A stretch of 64,000 bases of DNA, from positions 2,294,001 through 2,358,000 of the forward strand of contig NZ_CP080332.1 in the NCBI RefSeq assembly GCF_019456655.1, given 5' to 3'. Position numbers and translations under genes: made by a program. Of this stretch, positions 16,637-25,473 are shown piece by piece (the stretch's first letter is position 1; every line of letters begins with the position of its first letter). The notes below the pieces were generated by a model, which worked only from the letters and a program-made list of their open reading frames with translations, ran no database searches and had not been told where the DNA came from. This stretch comes from Mycolicibacterium diernhoferi (GTDB lineage Bacteria; Actinomycetota; Actinomycetes; Mycobacteriales; Mycobacteriaceae).

Positions 16637-17250
16637 CCGTCGCCACCGATCTCGATTCGACCGACACCTCGGCCGGACGCAGCGGTGTGCGCCGTTCCAG
16701 TGCGATCGGTGTGCTGATCGCCGGGGTGCTGGGGCTGGCCGCCGCCGCGGCGCTGACCGTCGAGAAGATCGAGATCCTCATCGATCCGAGTTACATCCCT
16801 TCGTGCAGCCTGAACCCGGTGCTGTCCTGCGGATCGGTGATGATCACCCCGCAGGCCTCGGTATTCGGCTTCCCCAACTCCTTGATCGGCATCGTCGGTT
16901 TCACCGTGGTGCTGGTGACCGGGGTGCTCGCCGTCGCGCGGGTGAGCCTGCCCCGCTGGTACTGGGCGGGGTTGGCGATCGGCACCGCGCTGGGCACCGT
17001 GTTCGTGCACTGGCTGATCTTCCAGAGCCTCTATCGGATCGGGGCGCTGTGCCCCTACTGCATGGTGGTCTGGGTGGTGACCATTCCGCTGTTGGTGATC
17101 GCCGCGTCGATCGCCCTGCGTGCCGACACCGCCACCGGGGTGGCGGGCGCGCTGTACCAGTGGCGCTGGTCGCTGGTGGCGCTGTGGTTCACCGCGGTGT
17201 TGCTGATGATCCTGGTTCGTTTCTGGAATTACTGGTCGACGTTGCTGTAG
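16633..17250 (+). CDS. Vitamin K epoxide reductase homologue (DsbB functional analogue)
   Basis: A 205-residue membrane protein with about five transmembrane helices that reoxidises DsbA and passes electrons to quinone. It has the two conserved redox elements: the loop pair C58-x7-C66 (CSLNPVLSC) and the active-site C140-P-Y-C143. It equals Rv2968c in position. The GTG start overlaps the DsbA stop in a GTGA, so stoichiometric synthesis of the pair is likely. All four expected cysteines are intact. Confidence 0.96.
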   Translation: MTVATDLDSTDTSAGRSGVRRSSAIGVLIAGVLGLAAAAALTVEKIEILIDPSYIPSCSLNPVLSCGSVMITPQASVFGFPNSLIGIVGFTVVLVTGVLAVARVSLPRWYWAGLAIGTALGTVFVHWLIFQSLYRIGALCPYCMVVWVVTIPLLVIAASIALRADTATGVAGALYQWRWSLVALWFTAVLLMILVRFWNYWSTLL

Positions 17251-17407
17251 TTCGTCGATGGCCGGGATGTTTCCCGGACTTCACACCCGGGGGCTGCGGC
17301 TCGGTGAGTTATCCGCAGGTCAGTATCCTCATACCACCGCTTCCTCAGGGGGGTGACGGAGCGAAGGCCGGGGCCATCGTAATCCGAACATGAAGGAGAC
17401 GAGTTCG

Positions 17408-20400
17408 ATGATTTCGAAGCTCTTGGTGGCCAATCGCGGCGAGATCGCGATCCGTGCGTTCCGTGCGGCGACCGAGATGAACATCTCCACGGTGGCGGTG
17501 TATCCGTTCGAGGATCGCAATTCGTTGCATCGGCTCAAGGCCGATGAGTCGTATCAGATCGGTGAGTCCGGGCATCCGGTTCGGGCGTATCTGTCGGTGG
17601 ACGAGATCATCCGGGTGGCCAAGCATGCCGGTGCGGATGCGGTGTACCCGGGTTATGGCTTCCTGTCGGAGAACCCGGAGTTGGCTGCGGCGTGTGCCGC
17701 GGAGGGCATCACGTTCGTGGGGCCGTCGGCGGAGGTGTTGGAGCTGACCGGGAACAAGGCGCGCGCGATCGCGGCGGCCCGGGAGGCCGGGTTGCCGGTG
17801 TTGGCGTCCTCGCAGCCTTCGGCCTCGGTGGAGGAACTCGTCGAGGTCTCGAAGTCGATGCAGTTCCCGCTGTTCGTGAAGGCGGTGTCCGGGGGCGGGG
17901 GCCGCGGGATGCGCCGGGTCGCGGAGGCTTCCGGGTTGGCCGAGGCCATCGAGGCCGCCTCGCGTGAGGCGGAGTCGGCCTTCGGTGACGGACGCGTCTA
18001 CCTGGAGCAGGCGGTGATCAACCCGCGCCATATCGAGGTGCAGATCCTGGCCGACGGTGCGGGCAATGTGATCCATCTGTTCGAGCGGGACTGCAGTCTG
18101 CAGCGGCGCCATCAGAAGGTGATCGAGTTGGCGCCGGCGCCGAATCTGGATCCTGCGGTGCAGGAGAAGATCTGCGCGGACGCGGTCGCCCTGGCCCGGC
18201 ATATCGATTATTTCTGTGCGGGCACGATCGAGTTCCTGCTCGATGAGCGTGGCCATCACGTGTTCATCGAGTGCAATCCGCGGATTCAGGTGGAGCACAC
18301 GGTGACCGAGGAGATCACCGATGTGGATCTGGTGTCCAGCCAGCTGCGGATCGCGGCGGGGGAGACGCTGGAGGATCTGGGGCTGGCCCAGGATTCGATC
18401 CACATCCGGGGTGCGGCGATGCAGTGCCGGATCACCACCGAGGACCCGGCCAATGGTTTCCGCCCCGACACCGGGCGGATCACCGGCTACCGGTCCCCGG
18501 GTGGGGCGGGTATCCGGCTGGACGGCGGTACTCACACCGGGGCGGAGATCAGCGCGCACTTCGACTCGATGCTGGTGAAGTTGACGTGCCGGGGGCGGGA
18601 TTTCGGGATGGCCGCGGCGCGGGCCCGGCGCGCGTTGGCCGAGTTCCGGGTGCGCGGGGTATCGACGAACATCCCGTTCCTGCTCGCGGTGATCGATGAC
18701 CCGGATTTCCGGGCCGGGCGGGTGACGACGTCGTTCATCGATGAGCGTCCGCAGTTGCTGACCGCGCGCACCCCGGCCGACCGGGGCACCAAGATCCTGA
18801 ACTACCTGGCCGAGGTGACCGTCAACAAGCCGCACGGGGAACGCACCTCGACGGTCTACCCGCACGACAAGTTGCCCCCGCTGGACCTGCGGACCGCACC
18901 GCCCTCGGGCTCCAAGCAGAAACTCGAAGAACTCGGCCCGGCGGGTTTTGCTGCGTGGCTGCGTGATTCGCCTGCGCTCGGGGTCACCGATACCACGTTC
19001 CGGGATGCCCACCAGTCGCTGTTGGCCACCCGGGTACGGACCAACGGTCTGCTACTGGTGGCTCCGCACATCGCCCGGATGACCCCGCAGTTGTTGTCGG
19101 TGGAGTGCTGGGGTGGGGCGACCTACGATGTGGCGCTGCGGTTCTTGAAGGAAGACCCGTGGGAGCGCCTGGCCGCGCTGCGCGAGGCGATACCCAACAT
19201 CTGTCTGCAGATGCTGTTGCGGGGCCGTAACACGGTGGGCTACACCCCGTACCCGGAATCGGTCACCAAGGCGTTCGTGGACGAGGCGACCGCGACCGGG
19301 GTGGACATCTTCCGGATCTTCGACGCGCTGAACAATGTGGAGTCGATGCGCCCCGCGATCGACGCGGTGCGTGACACCGGGACCGCGGTGGCCGAGGTGG
19401 CGATGTCCTACACCGGGGATCTGTCGAATCCGGCCGAGGATCTCTACACCCTGGACTACTACCTGCGGTTGGCCGAGCAGATCGTGGCTGCCGGTGCGCA
19501 TGTGCTGGCCATCAAGGACATGGCTGGGCTGCTGCGCCCGCAGGCCGCCACCAAACTCGTCGGCGCGCTGCGTGCACGCTTCGATCTGCCGATCCATGTG
19601 CACACCCACGACACCCCGGGCGGGCAGCTGGCCACCTATCTGGCGGCCTGGACCGCCGGGGCGTCCGCGGTGGACGGGGCCTCCTCGCCGTTGGCCGGCA
19701 CCACCAGCCAGCCGGCGTTGTCGGCGATCGTCGCGGCGACCGCGCACACCGAGTTCGACACCGGTCTGGACCTTTCCGCGGTGTGCGATCTGGAGCCCTA
19801 CTGGGAGGCGCTGCGCAAGGTGTACGCACCGTTCGAGGCGGGATTGCCGGCCCCGACCGGGCGGGTCTACACCCACGAGATCCCGGGCGGGCAGCTGTCC
19901 AATCTGCGCACCCAGGCCGTGGCGCTGGGGCTCGGCGACCGTTTCGAGGAAGTGGAGAACGCCTACGCCGGTGCGGACCGGGTGCTGGGGCGCCTGGTCA
20001 AGGTCACCCCGTCGAGCAAGGTCGTCGGCGATCTGGCGCTGGCCCTGGTGGGTGCCGGCGCGGACGCGAGCGAGTTCGCCGCCGACCCGGCTCACTTCGA
20101 CATCCCCGAGAGCGTGATCGGTTTCCTGCGTGGCGAATTGGGGGATCCGGCCGGTGGCTGGCCGGAACCGTTGCGCACCAAGGCACTTGAAGGCCGCGGG
20201 CCGGCCAAACCCGAGGTGGAGCTGTCCGCCGAGGACGAGGCGGCGCTGGCCCAGCCGGGCACCAAACGGCAAGCGGTACTCAACCGGTTGCTGTTTCCGG
20301 GCCCCACCAAGGAGTTCGAGGCACACCGCGATCAGTACGGCGACACCTCGATGCTCAGCGCCAACCAGTTCTTCTACGGTCTGCGCCAGGGCGAGGAACA

Positions 20401-20851
20401 CCGCGTGCTGCTCGAGCGCGGGGTGGAACTGCTGATCGGTCTGGAGGCGGTCTCCGAGGCCGACGAGCGCGGGATGCGCACCGTGCTGTGCATCCTCAAC
20501 GGGCAACTGCGCCCGGTGCTGGTGCGCGACCGCAGCATCGCCAGTGACGTCGCGGCCGCCGAGAAGGCCGACAAGACCAACCCCGATCACGTCGCGGCCC
20601 CGTTCGCCGGGGTGGTCACCGTCGGGGTCGCCCCCGGGGACAAGGTCGAGGCGGGCCAGACCATTGCGACCATCGAGGCGATGAAGATGGAGGCCGCCAT
20701 CACCGCGCCCAAGGCCGGCACCGTCGCCCGCATCGCCGTCACCGGCACCGCCCAGGTCGAGGGCGGGGACCTGCTCGTGGTCGTGGGTACGGCGGGCTCG
20801 GGGCACCTCCCGCGTGCGGGGGAAAGCGAAGCGACCGGGGGATCAGCCTGA
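17408..20851 (+). CDS. pca: Pyruvate carboxylase
   Basis: A 1147-residue single-chain biotin enzyme making oxaloacetate from pyruvate and bicarbonate. The N-terminal biotin carboxylase domain (1-450) has the Gly-rich [10 protein letters not shown] near 162 and [15 protein letters not shown] near 288. The carboxyltransferase TIM barrel begins with [17 protein letters not shown] near 527, and the C-terminal biotinyl domain carries EAMKMEA with biotinyl-Lys near 1091. The ATG at 17408 is preceded by AAGGAG with 9-nt spacing; an ATG at 17390 in frame is less well supported. The C-terminal tail continues about 40 residues beyond the biotinyl fold. Upstream, 17251-17407 shows no clear hairpin or known riboswitch. 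Confidence 0.97.
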   Translation: MISKLLVANRGEIAIRAFRAATEMNISTVAVYPFEDRNSLHRLKADESYQIGESGHPVRAYLSVDEIIRVAKHAGADAVYPGYGFLSENPELAAACAAEGITFVGPSAEVLELTGNKARAIAAAREAGLPVLASSQPSASVEELVEVSKSMQFPLFVKAVSGGGGRGMRRVAEASGLAEAIEAASREAESAFGDGRVYLEQAVINPRHIEVQILADGAGNVIHLFERDCSLQRRHQKVIELAPAPNLDPAVQEKICADAVALARHIDYFCAGTIEFLLDERGHHVFIECNPRIQVEHTVTEEITDVDLVSSQLRIAAGETLEDLGLAQDSIHIRGAAMQCRITTEDPANGFRPDTGRITGYRSPGGAGIRLDGGTHTGAEISAHFDSMLVKLTCRGRDFGMAAARARRALAEFRVRGVSTNIPFLLAVIDDPDFRAGRVTTSFIDERPQLLTARTPADRGTKILNYLAEVTVNKPHGERTSTVYPHDKLPPLDLRTAPPSGSKQKLEELGPAGFAAWLRDSPALGVTDTTFRDAHQSLLATRVRTNGLLLVAPHIARMTPQLLSVECWGGATYDVALRFLKEDPWERLAALREAIPNICLQMLLRGRNTVGYTPYPESVTKAFVDEATATGVDIFRIFDALNNVESMRPAIDAVRDTGTAVAEVAMSYTGDLSNPAEDLYTLDYYLRLAEQIVAAGAHVLAIKDMAGLLRPQAATKLVGALRARFDLPIHVHTHDTPGGQLATYLAAWTAGASAVDGASSPLAGTTSQPALSAIVAATAHTEFDTGLDLSAVCDLEPYWEALRKVYAPFEAGLPAPTGRVYTHEIPGGQLSNLRTQAVALGLGDRFEEVENAYAGADRVLGRLVKVTPSSKVVGDLALALVGAGADASEFAADPAHFDIPESVIGFLRGELGDPAGGWPEPLRTKALEGRGPAKPEVELSAEDEAALAQPGTKRQAVLNRLLFPGPTKEFEAHRDQYGDTSMLSANQFFYGLRQGEEHRVLLERGVELLIGLEAVSEADERGMRTVLCILNGQLRPVLVRDRSIASDVAAAEKADKTNPDHVAAPFAGVVTVGVAPGDKVEAGQTIATIEAMKMEAAITAPKAGTVARIAVTGTAQVEGGDLLVVVGTAGSGHLPRAGESEATGGSA

Positions 20852-21402
20852 CTCGGATCATCGCCGGCGCGTACGGCGGGCGTCGAATCTCGGTGCCCGC
20901 CAGTGGAACCCGTCCCACCACCGACCGGGTCCGGGAATCGTTGTTCAACGTGCTGGCCGCGCGGCTGGACTTCGGCGGGATCGCGGTGCTCGACCTGTAC
21001 GCCGGATCGGGTGCGCTCGGCCTGGAGGCGTTGTCGCGGGGGGCGTCTTCGGTGCTGCTGGTGGAATCGGATCGCCGCGCCGCCGGGGTGATCGAGGCCA
21101 ATATCGCCGCGCTCGGCGCCAAGGGCGCGGTGGTGCGCCGCGGCCCGGTCGAGAAAGTGGTGCAGGGCAACCCGACCCGTCCGGTCGATCTGGTGTTTGC
21201 CGACCCGCCGTACGAGGTGAAGGCCGCAGCCGTCGAGGCGGTGCTGGCCGCGCTCCTCGCGCACGGCTGGGTGCGCCCGGGTGCGCTCGCGGTGATCGAG
21301 CGGCCGGCCGGCGGCCCGGCGCTGGCCTGGCCGCCGGGCTGGGAGGCCGACGACGAGCGCCGCTACGGTGACACCCGACTGGAGTTCGGCGTCATCGCGT
21401 AG
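20848..21402 (+). CDS. rsmD: 16S rRNA (guanine966-N2)-methyltransferase RsmD, apparent CTG start
   Basis: Rossmann-fold methyltransferase that modifies G966 of 16S rRNA. It shows the N-terminal [13 protein letters not shown] block, [16 protein letters not shown] motif [18 protein letters not shown] and catalytic ADPPYE. No ATG, GTG or TTG in frame includes the conserved TRIIAG block: the only upstream candidate is CTG at 20848, which overlaps the pca stop as CTGA and follows GGGGG at 20837-20841. The first GTG (20893) would delete 15 conserved residues. I therefore call a CTG start giving 184 residues. Confidence 0.88.
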   Translation: MTRIIAGAYGGRRISVPASGTRPTTDRVRESLFNVLAARLDFGGIAVLDLYAGSGALGLEALSRGASSVLLVESDRRAAGVIEANIAALGAKGAVVRRGPVEKVVQGNPTRPVDLVFADPPYEVKAAAVEAVLAALLAHGWVRPGALAVIERPAGGPALAWPPGWEADDERRYGDTRLEFGVIA

Positions 21403-21405
21403 CGT
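21400..21405 (+). promoter_or_regulatory. Leaderless-type -10 box (TAGCGT) of coaD
   Basis: TAGCGT lies 8 nt before the coaD ATG and overlaps the rsmD stop. The spacing would place the transcript start at or just before the start codon. Confidence 0.45.
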
Positions 21406-21413
21406 CTCGGTCC

Positions 21414-21890
21414 ATGAGTGGCGCCGTATGTCCTGGTTCGTTCGATCCGGTCACCCTTGGTCATGTCGACATCTTCGAGCGGGCCGCCGCCCAGTTCGAC
21501 GAGGTCGTCGTCGCCGTGCTGGTGAACCCGAACAAGAAGGGGATGTTCAGTTCCGAGGAGCGCATCGAACTGATCCGTGCCTCGACGACGCATCTGCCGA
21601 ATCTGCGGGTGGAGTCCGGGTCCGGGCTGGTGGTCGATTTCGTCAAGGAGCGCGGGCTGACGGCGATCGTCAAGGGCCTGCGCAGCGGCACCGACTTCGA
21701 GTACGAGCTGCAGATGGCGCAGATGAACAAGCACGTCGCCGGCGTCGACACGTTCTTCGTGGCGACCACACCGCAGTACTCGTTCGTGTCGTCCTCATTG
21801 GCCAAGGAGGTCGCCCAGCTCGGCGGCGACGTCAGCGACCTGCTGCCCGAGCCGGTGAACGCCCGGCTCAAGGAGAAGCTCGGGCGCTGA
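21414..21890 (+). CDS. coaD: Phosphopantetheine adenylyltransferase
   Basis: A 158-residue hexameric nucleotidyltransferase for the penultimate step of coenzyme A synthesis. [11 protein letters not shown] at residues 7-17 contains the T/HxGH signature, and [17 protein letters not shown] and [11 protein letters not shown] match CoaD substrate-binding segments. Length and position match M. tuberculosis kdtB/coaD, immediately downstream of rsmD. A -10-like TAGCGT 8 nt before the ATG suggests an additional leaderless transcript. Confidence 0.97.
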   Translation: MSGAVCPGSFDPVTLGHVDIFERAAAQFDEVVVAVLVNPNKKGMFSSEERIELIRASTTHLPNLRVESGSGLVVDFVKERGLTAIVKGLRSGTDFEYELQMAQMNKHVAGVDTFFVATTPQYSFVSSSLAKEVAQLGGDVSDLLPEPVNARLKEKLGR

Positions 21891-21912
21891 TCTGCGACAC
21901 ACCGGGGCGTAA

Positions 21913-21943
21913 AACACCAGTCACACGAGTAACACCAGGCACA
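21913..21943. repeat. Imperfect 13-bp direct repeat upstream of sepIVA
   Basis: AACACCAGTCACA at 21913-21925 recurs as AACACCAGGCACA at 21931-21943, one mismatch and an 18-bp period. The second copy also contains ACCAG-N5-CTGGT. The repeats lie 36-66 bp before the sepIVA start, suitable for an activator or repressor site; no binding protein is known to me. Confidence 0.5.
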
Positions 21944-21978
21944 CTGGTCACTAACAACTACGCCTGGAGGGTGTTGCC

Positions 21979-22716
21979 GTGTACCGAGTGTTCGAGGCGC
22001 TGGACGAACTGAGCGCAATCGTGGAAGAAGCCCGTGGCGTGCCGATGACCGCCGGCTGCATGGTGCCGCGCGGTGACGTGCTGGAGTTGCTCGACGACAT
22101 CAAGGACGCCATCCCCGGCGAGCTCGACGACGCCCAGGACGTCCTGGACGCCCGCGATGCGATGCTCAACGAGGCCAAGGACCATTCCCAGTCCATGGTG
22201 GCCACCGCCTCGGCCGAGGCCGATTCCATGGTGAACCACGCCCGCGGGGAAGCCGACCGGCTGCTCGCCGACGCGAAGTCCCAGGCCGACCGGATGGTCG
22301 CCGAGGCCCGGGCGCACAGCGAGCGGATGGTCGCCGAGGCCCGTGAGGAAGCCGGCCGCATCGCCGCGACCGCCAAGCGTGAGTACGAGGCCGCCACCGG
22401 ACGGGCCAAGTCCGAGGCCGATCGCCTCATCGAGAACGGCAACATCTCCTACGAGAAGGCCGTCCAGGAGGGCATCAAGGAGCAGCAGCGCCTGGTGTCG
22501 CAGACCGAGATCGTGCAGACGGCGACCGCCGAGGCCACCCGCCTGGTCGACACCGCGCACGCCGAGGCCGACCGGCTGCGCGGCGAGTGCGACATCTACG
22601 TCGACAGCAAGCTCGCCGAGTTCGAGGACTACCTCAACGGCACCCTGCGTTCGGTGAGCCGGGGCCGCCACCAGCTGCGCACCGCGGCCGGCACGCACGA
22701 CTACGCGACCCGGTAA
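21979..22716 (+). CDS. sepIVA: SepIVA, DivIVA-domain septation protein
   Basis: A 245-residue protein dominated by coiled coil: residues 45-220 are Ala/Glu/Arg/Asp-rich heptads with repeated ADSMVxxA, ADRMVAEAR and SERMVAEAR units. The N-terminal V-Y-R-V-F-E-A-L-D-E-L is the DivIVA-like part. Homologues Rv2927c and M. smegmatis SepIVA are essential for septation and regulate cell-wall synthesis. The GTG start at 21979 has GGAGG 8 nt upstream. In M. tuberculosis the gene also precedes DUF177-rnc; here a 6.7-kb block separates them. Confidence 0.92.
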   Translation: MYRVFEALDELSAIVEEARGVPMTAGCMVPRGDVLELLDDIKDAIPGELDDAQDVLDARDAMLNEAKDHSQSMVATASAEADSMVNHARGEADRLLADAKSQADRMVAEARAHSERMVAEAREEAGRIAATAKREYEAATGRAKSEADRLIENGNISYEKAVQEGIKEQQRLVSQTEIVQTATAEATRLVDTAHAEADRLRGECDIYVDSKLAEFEDYLNGTLRSVSRGRHQLRTAAGTHDYATR

Positions 22717-22727
22717 GCCACCGAATT

Positions 22728-22773
22728 ACGCGAAATGGTCGCCAGCCCCGCAGGGTTGGCGACCATTTCGCGT
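22728..22773. terminator. Long hairpin between sepIVA and sfnB (bidirectional terminator)
   Basis: Arms 22728-22748 and 22753-22773 (21 nt) pair fully apart from one G-T wobble, with a 4-nt CGCA loop. It lies in the 72-bp gap between two convergent genes and lacks a U-tract, like the hairpin at 13047-13099. Confidence 0.8.
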
Positions 22774-22788
22774 ATCTGGGCGTGGCCG

Positions 22789-24048
22789 TCAGATCTGGCC
22801 GTGCCGCGGCGGCTGTGTCCCGGACAGCGTGTAGCGCCCGATGTGCTGCAGCTTCCAGCGGGTCGGATCGTGCAGGGTGTGGGTGCGGGCGTCACGCCAG
22901 TACCGGGACAGGTTCGCCGTACCGGAGGCGCTGCGCGTCCCACCCAGTTCGAACAGCGTGCTCGACGCCTCCAGGCAGGCCCGGGTCGCGGCCACCTTGG
23001 CCACCGCTACCGCGATCGACGCCTGGGCCGTGCTGTCGGCGTCCAGATCGGCCTGTGCGGCATCGACGGCGCGGCCCGCCTCGACCAGCAGGGCCTGCGC
23101 GCCGCGCACCGTCACGGTGAGCTCGCCGGCCAGGTTGATCACCGTCGGGTCTTCCGCCGAGGAGTCCACCGCCGCCTCGAAATGCGGACGGGCCTTGGCC
23201 GCCTGGCGAACCCCTTCGTCCAGCGCGGCGGTCGCGATACCCACATCGAGCGCGGCGTGCAGCAGCTGCGCCCGCGCGCCATACACCGTGGGCTGCTTGA
23301 AGATCGGGGTGAAGCCCACCACCTGGGCGGCAGGCACCCGCACCGCGTCCAGCGTGACGGTGCCCGAGGCGGTGGTGCGCTGCCCCATGCCGTCCCAGTC
23401 GTCGACGACCGCCACACCCTCGGTGTCGGCCGAGAGGTAGGCCAGCGCCTTGGGCGTCGAGGAGGTCGGCGTCTCGTCGGGATGATCGGGCAGCGAGGCG
23501 CGCACCACGATCCAGTCGGCGAACAGCGCGCCGGTGGAGTAGAACTTGCGGCCCTCGAGCACGTAGTCGCCGGTCTCGGTGCGCACCAGGGTGGTGGTGT
23601 CCACGTCGATCGGGTGTGGTCCACGCTCGGACTGGGCGTTGGCGAACAACGCGCCGCCCAACACCTTGTCGTAGAAGAACGCCTGCTGCTCGGGGGTGGC
23701 CTGGAGCCGCAGCGCCTCCAGGAAGGTGAAATGCGAATGGGGGATCTGGCCCAGCGACGGGTCGCCGTGCGCGATCAACCGGAACACCTCGGCCAGCACC
23801 GTCGCCGGCGCATCGATGCCGCCGTGCTCGACGGGTACCGAAAGGGCCAGCAGCCCGGACTCCTTCAGTGCCTGCACCTGCTCACGCGGCAGATCGCGAT
23901 CGGCATCGCGGGCGCTGGACCCGGCCGCGAAGACGGCGGACAGTTCGGCCGCGACGGTCAGTGCCTGCTCGACGTCGGCGATTCGGGTGGCGGCCGACGG
24001 AAAATCGGAGGTCACGGAACGGAGGTGCGGGGTTGGAGATGGAGTCAC
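22789..24048 (-). CDS. SfnB/DszC-type acyl-CoA-dehydrogenase-fold flavoprotein
   Basis: A 419-residue flavoprotein with the acyl-CoA dehydrogenase fold, closest in pattern to the SfnB sulfur-acquisition family and to FMNH2-dependent DszC-like monooxygenases. ESGLLALSVPVEHGG near residue 65, FANAQSERG near 135 and YVLEGRKFYSTGALFADW near 165 are characteristic, and the C-terminal GGTRSASGTANLSRYWRDAR contains the DszC-type signature rather than the acyl-CoA dehydrogenase catalytic Glu. Together with the SsuD-like gene 4 kb away it suggests organosulfur scavenging. The substrate is not known. Confidence 0.82.
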   Translation of the reverse strand: MTPSPTPHLRSVTSDFPSAATRIADVEQALTVAAELSAVFAAGSSARDADRDLPREQVQALKESGLLALSVPVEHGGIDAPATVLAEVFRLIAHGDPSLGQIPHSHFTFLEALRLQATPEQQAFFYDKVLGGALFANAQSERGPHPIDVDTTTLVRTETGDYVLEGRKFYSTGALFADWIVVRASLPDHPDETPTSSTPKALAYLSADTEGVAVVDDWDGMGQRTTASGTVTLDAVRVPAAQVVGFTPIFKQPTVYGARAQLLHAALDVGIATAALDEGVRQAAKARPHFEAAVDSSAEDPTVINLAGELTVTVRGAQALLVEAGRAVDAAQADLDADSTAQASIAVAVAKVAATRACLEASSTLFELGGTRSASGTANLSRYWRDARTHTLHDPTRWKLQHIGRYTLSGTQPPRHGQI

Positions 24049-24110
24049 CTCGGGAGAATGCCCGAACCGTCCGGGCTTGTCACGGGTTCAACTCAGCACG
24101 ATTCTGACAT

Positions 24111-25448
24111 TCAACGCTTCAGGAACCGGGCCAAGCTGTCATCGAGCTCGTCCCACCACGTCGAACTCGGCACCGGTCCGACCGTCCCGGTGCACGGCGA
24201 GGTGAAGGACTTGTCGCGGTAACCGGTGATGCTCTCGTCCTTGTCGTGCTCCCAGGTGACGAAATGCGCACGGACCAGCTCGATATCGAATTCCGCATAG
24301 TCGGTCAGCGATATGAGTTCGCGCACATAGTCGGTCTGGAAATCGATCTGCTCCATGACGCTGTCGACCGCCGCGTATTTGGCCAGCCACCCGGCGACGT
24401 CGGCAGCCATCGCGTCGGCCTCGGGCAGCGGCAGCCGGCCCAGCACCACATCGCGGGCGACGAACGCCTGCGCGTCGAACATGTTGAAGGTGTAGTACTG
24501 ATCCTGCATGCCCAGGTACAGCAGCTTGGGATTGGCGGTCCACACCACGCCCTTGTACAGGCCCGGCGGGTAGAGGTTGTTGGTGGTCTGCAGCCGCAGT
24601 TCGGGGTCGATGAACGGAAAGTGGTGCTGGTAGCCCGTGCACAGGATGATGGCGTCGACCTCGCGGGTGCTGCCGTCGGCGAAGTGTGCGGTGCGGCCGT
24701 CGAGATGTTGCAGCGCAGGCACTTCGGTGATGCCGTCGGGCCAGCCGAAACCCATCGGCGCGGTGCGGTAGGCGATGGTGATGGACTCGGCGCCGTACTT
24801 GAGCGACTGCAGCGCGATATCCTCCGCGGAGTAGCTGCTGCCCAGGATCAACAGGTTCTTCCCGGCGAATTCGACCGCGTCCCGGAAGTCGTGCGAATGC
24901 AGGATGCGGCCCGGGAAGGACTCGAAGCCAGGGTATTCGGGCACGTACGGCGTCGAGAAGTGCCCGGTTGCGACGATGACGTGGTCGAAAATCTCGGTGC
25001 GCAGCACACCGGGGCCGGTCTCCCAGGACTCCACCGTGACGGCGAATGACCGGCCGTCGTAGGTGACATCGCGGACCGCGGTGTCGAACCGGATGAACTG
25101 GCGCACATTGCTCTTCTTGGCCCGCCCGACGATGTAGTCGTAGAGCACCTCGCGGGGCGGGAAGGACGGGATCGGGCCGCCGAAATGTTCGTCGAAGCTG
25201 TAGTCGGCGAACTCCAGGCATTCCTTGGGCCCGTTCGACCACAGGTAGCGGTACATGCTGCCGTGCACCGGATCTCCGTGCGCATCGAGGCCGGTGCGCC
25301 ATGTGTAGTTCCACAACCCGCCCCAGTCGCTCTGCTTCTCGAAGCAGACCACCTCGCCGACGTCGATGCCGTCGAGGCGGGCCTGTTCGAACGCGTGCAG
25401 CTGTGCCAGGCCGCAGGGGCCGGCACCGATCACGGCGGTCCGGGACAT
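24111..25448 (-). CDS. tmm: Trimethylamine monooxygenase-like flavin monooxygenase (Tmm)
   Basis: A 445-residue class B flavin monooxygenase that in characterised bacteria oxidises trimethylamine to TMAO with NADPH and O2. FAD motif GAGPCGLAQL is at residues 8-17, the FMO signature FPGRILHSHDF (FxGxxxHxxxF) near 165, and the NADPH motif GSSYSAEDIA near 190. FEKQSDWGGLWNYTWRTGLD and MYRYLWSNGPKE match bacterial Tmm closely as I recall it. The ATG at 25448 has AAGGAGGAAAC directly upstream. It is the third gene after the cupin and Tdm-like genes, completing a TMA to DMA route; such enzymes also accept dimethyl sulfide. Confidence 0.9.
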   Translation of the reverse strand: MSRTAVIGAGPCGLAQLHAFEQARLDGIDVGEVVCFEKQSDWGGLWNYTWRTGLDAHGDPVHGSMYRYLWSNGPKECLEFADYSFDEHFGGPIPSFPPREVLYDYIVGRAKKSNVRQFIRFDTAVRDVTYDGRSFAVTVESWETGPGVLRTEIFDHVIVATGHFSTPYVPEYPGFESFPGRILHSHDFRDAVEFAGKNLLILGSSYSAEDIALQSLKYGAESITIAYRTAPMGFGWPDGITEVPALQHLDGRTAHFADGSTREVDAIILCTGYQHHFPFIDPELRLQTTNNLYPPGLYKGVVWTANPKLLYLGMQDQYYTFNMFDAQAFVARDVVLGRLPLPEADAMAADVAGWLAKYAAVDSVMEQIDFQTDYVRELISLTDYAEFDIELVRAHFVTWEHDKDESITGYRDKSFTSPCTGTVGPVPSSTWWDELDDSLARFLKR

Positions 25449-25473
25449 GTTTCCTCCTTGGTGTTCGAGTGGG

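Noticed and set aside
17251..17407. A riboswitch or attenuator before pca
   Set aside because: The 157 bp contains no convincing conserved hairpin set or known riboswitch motif; only short GC-rich complementarity.
19052..20806. Open antisense frame opposite pca
   Set aside because: Same GC-driven artefact; no ribosome binding site or domain.
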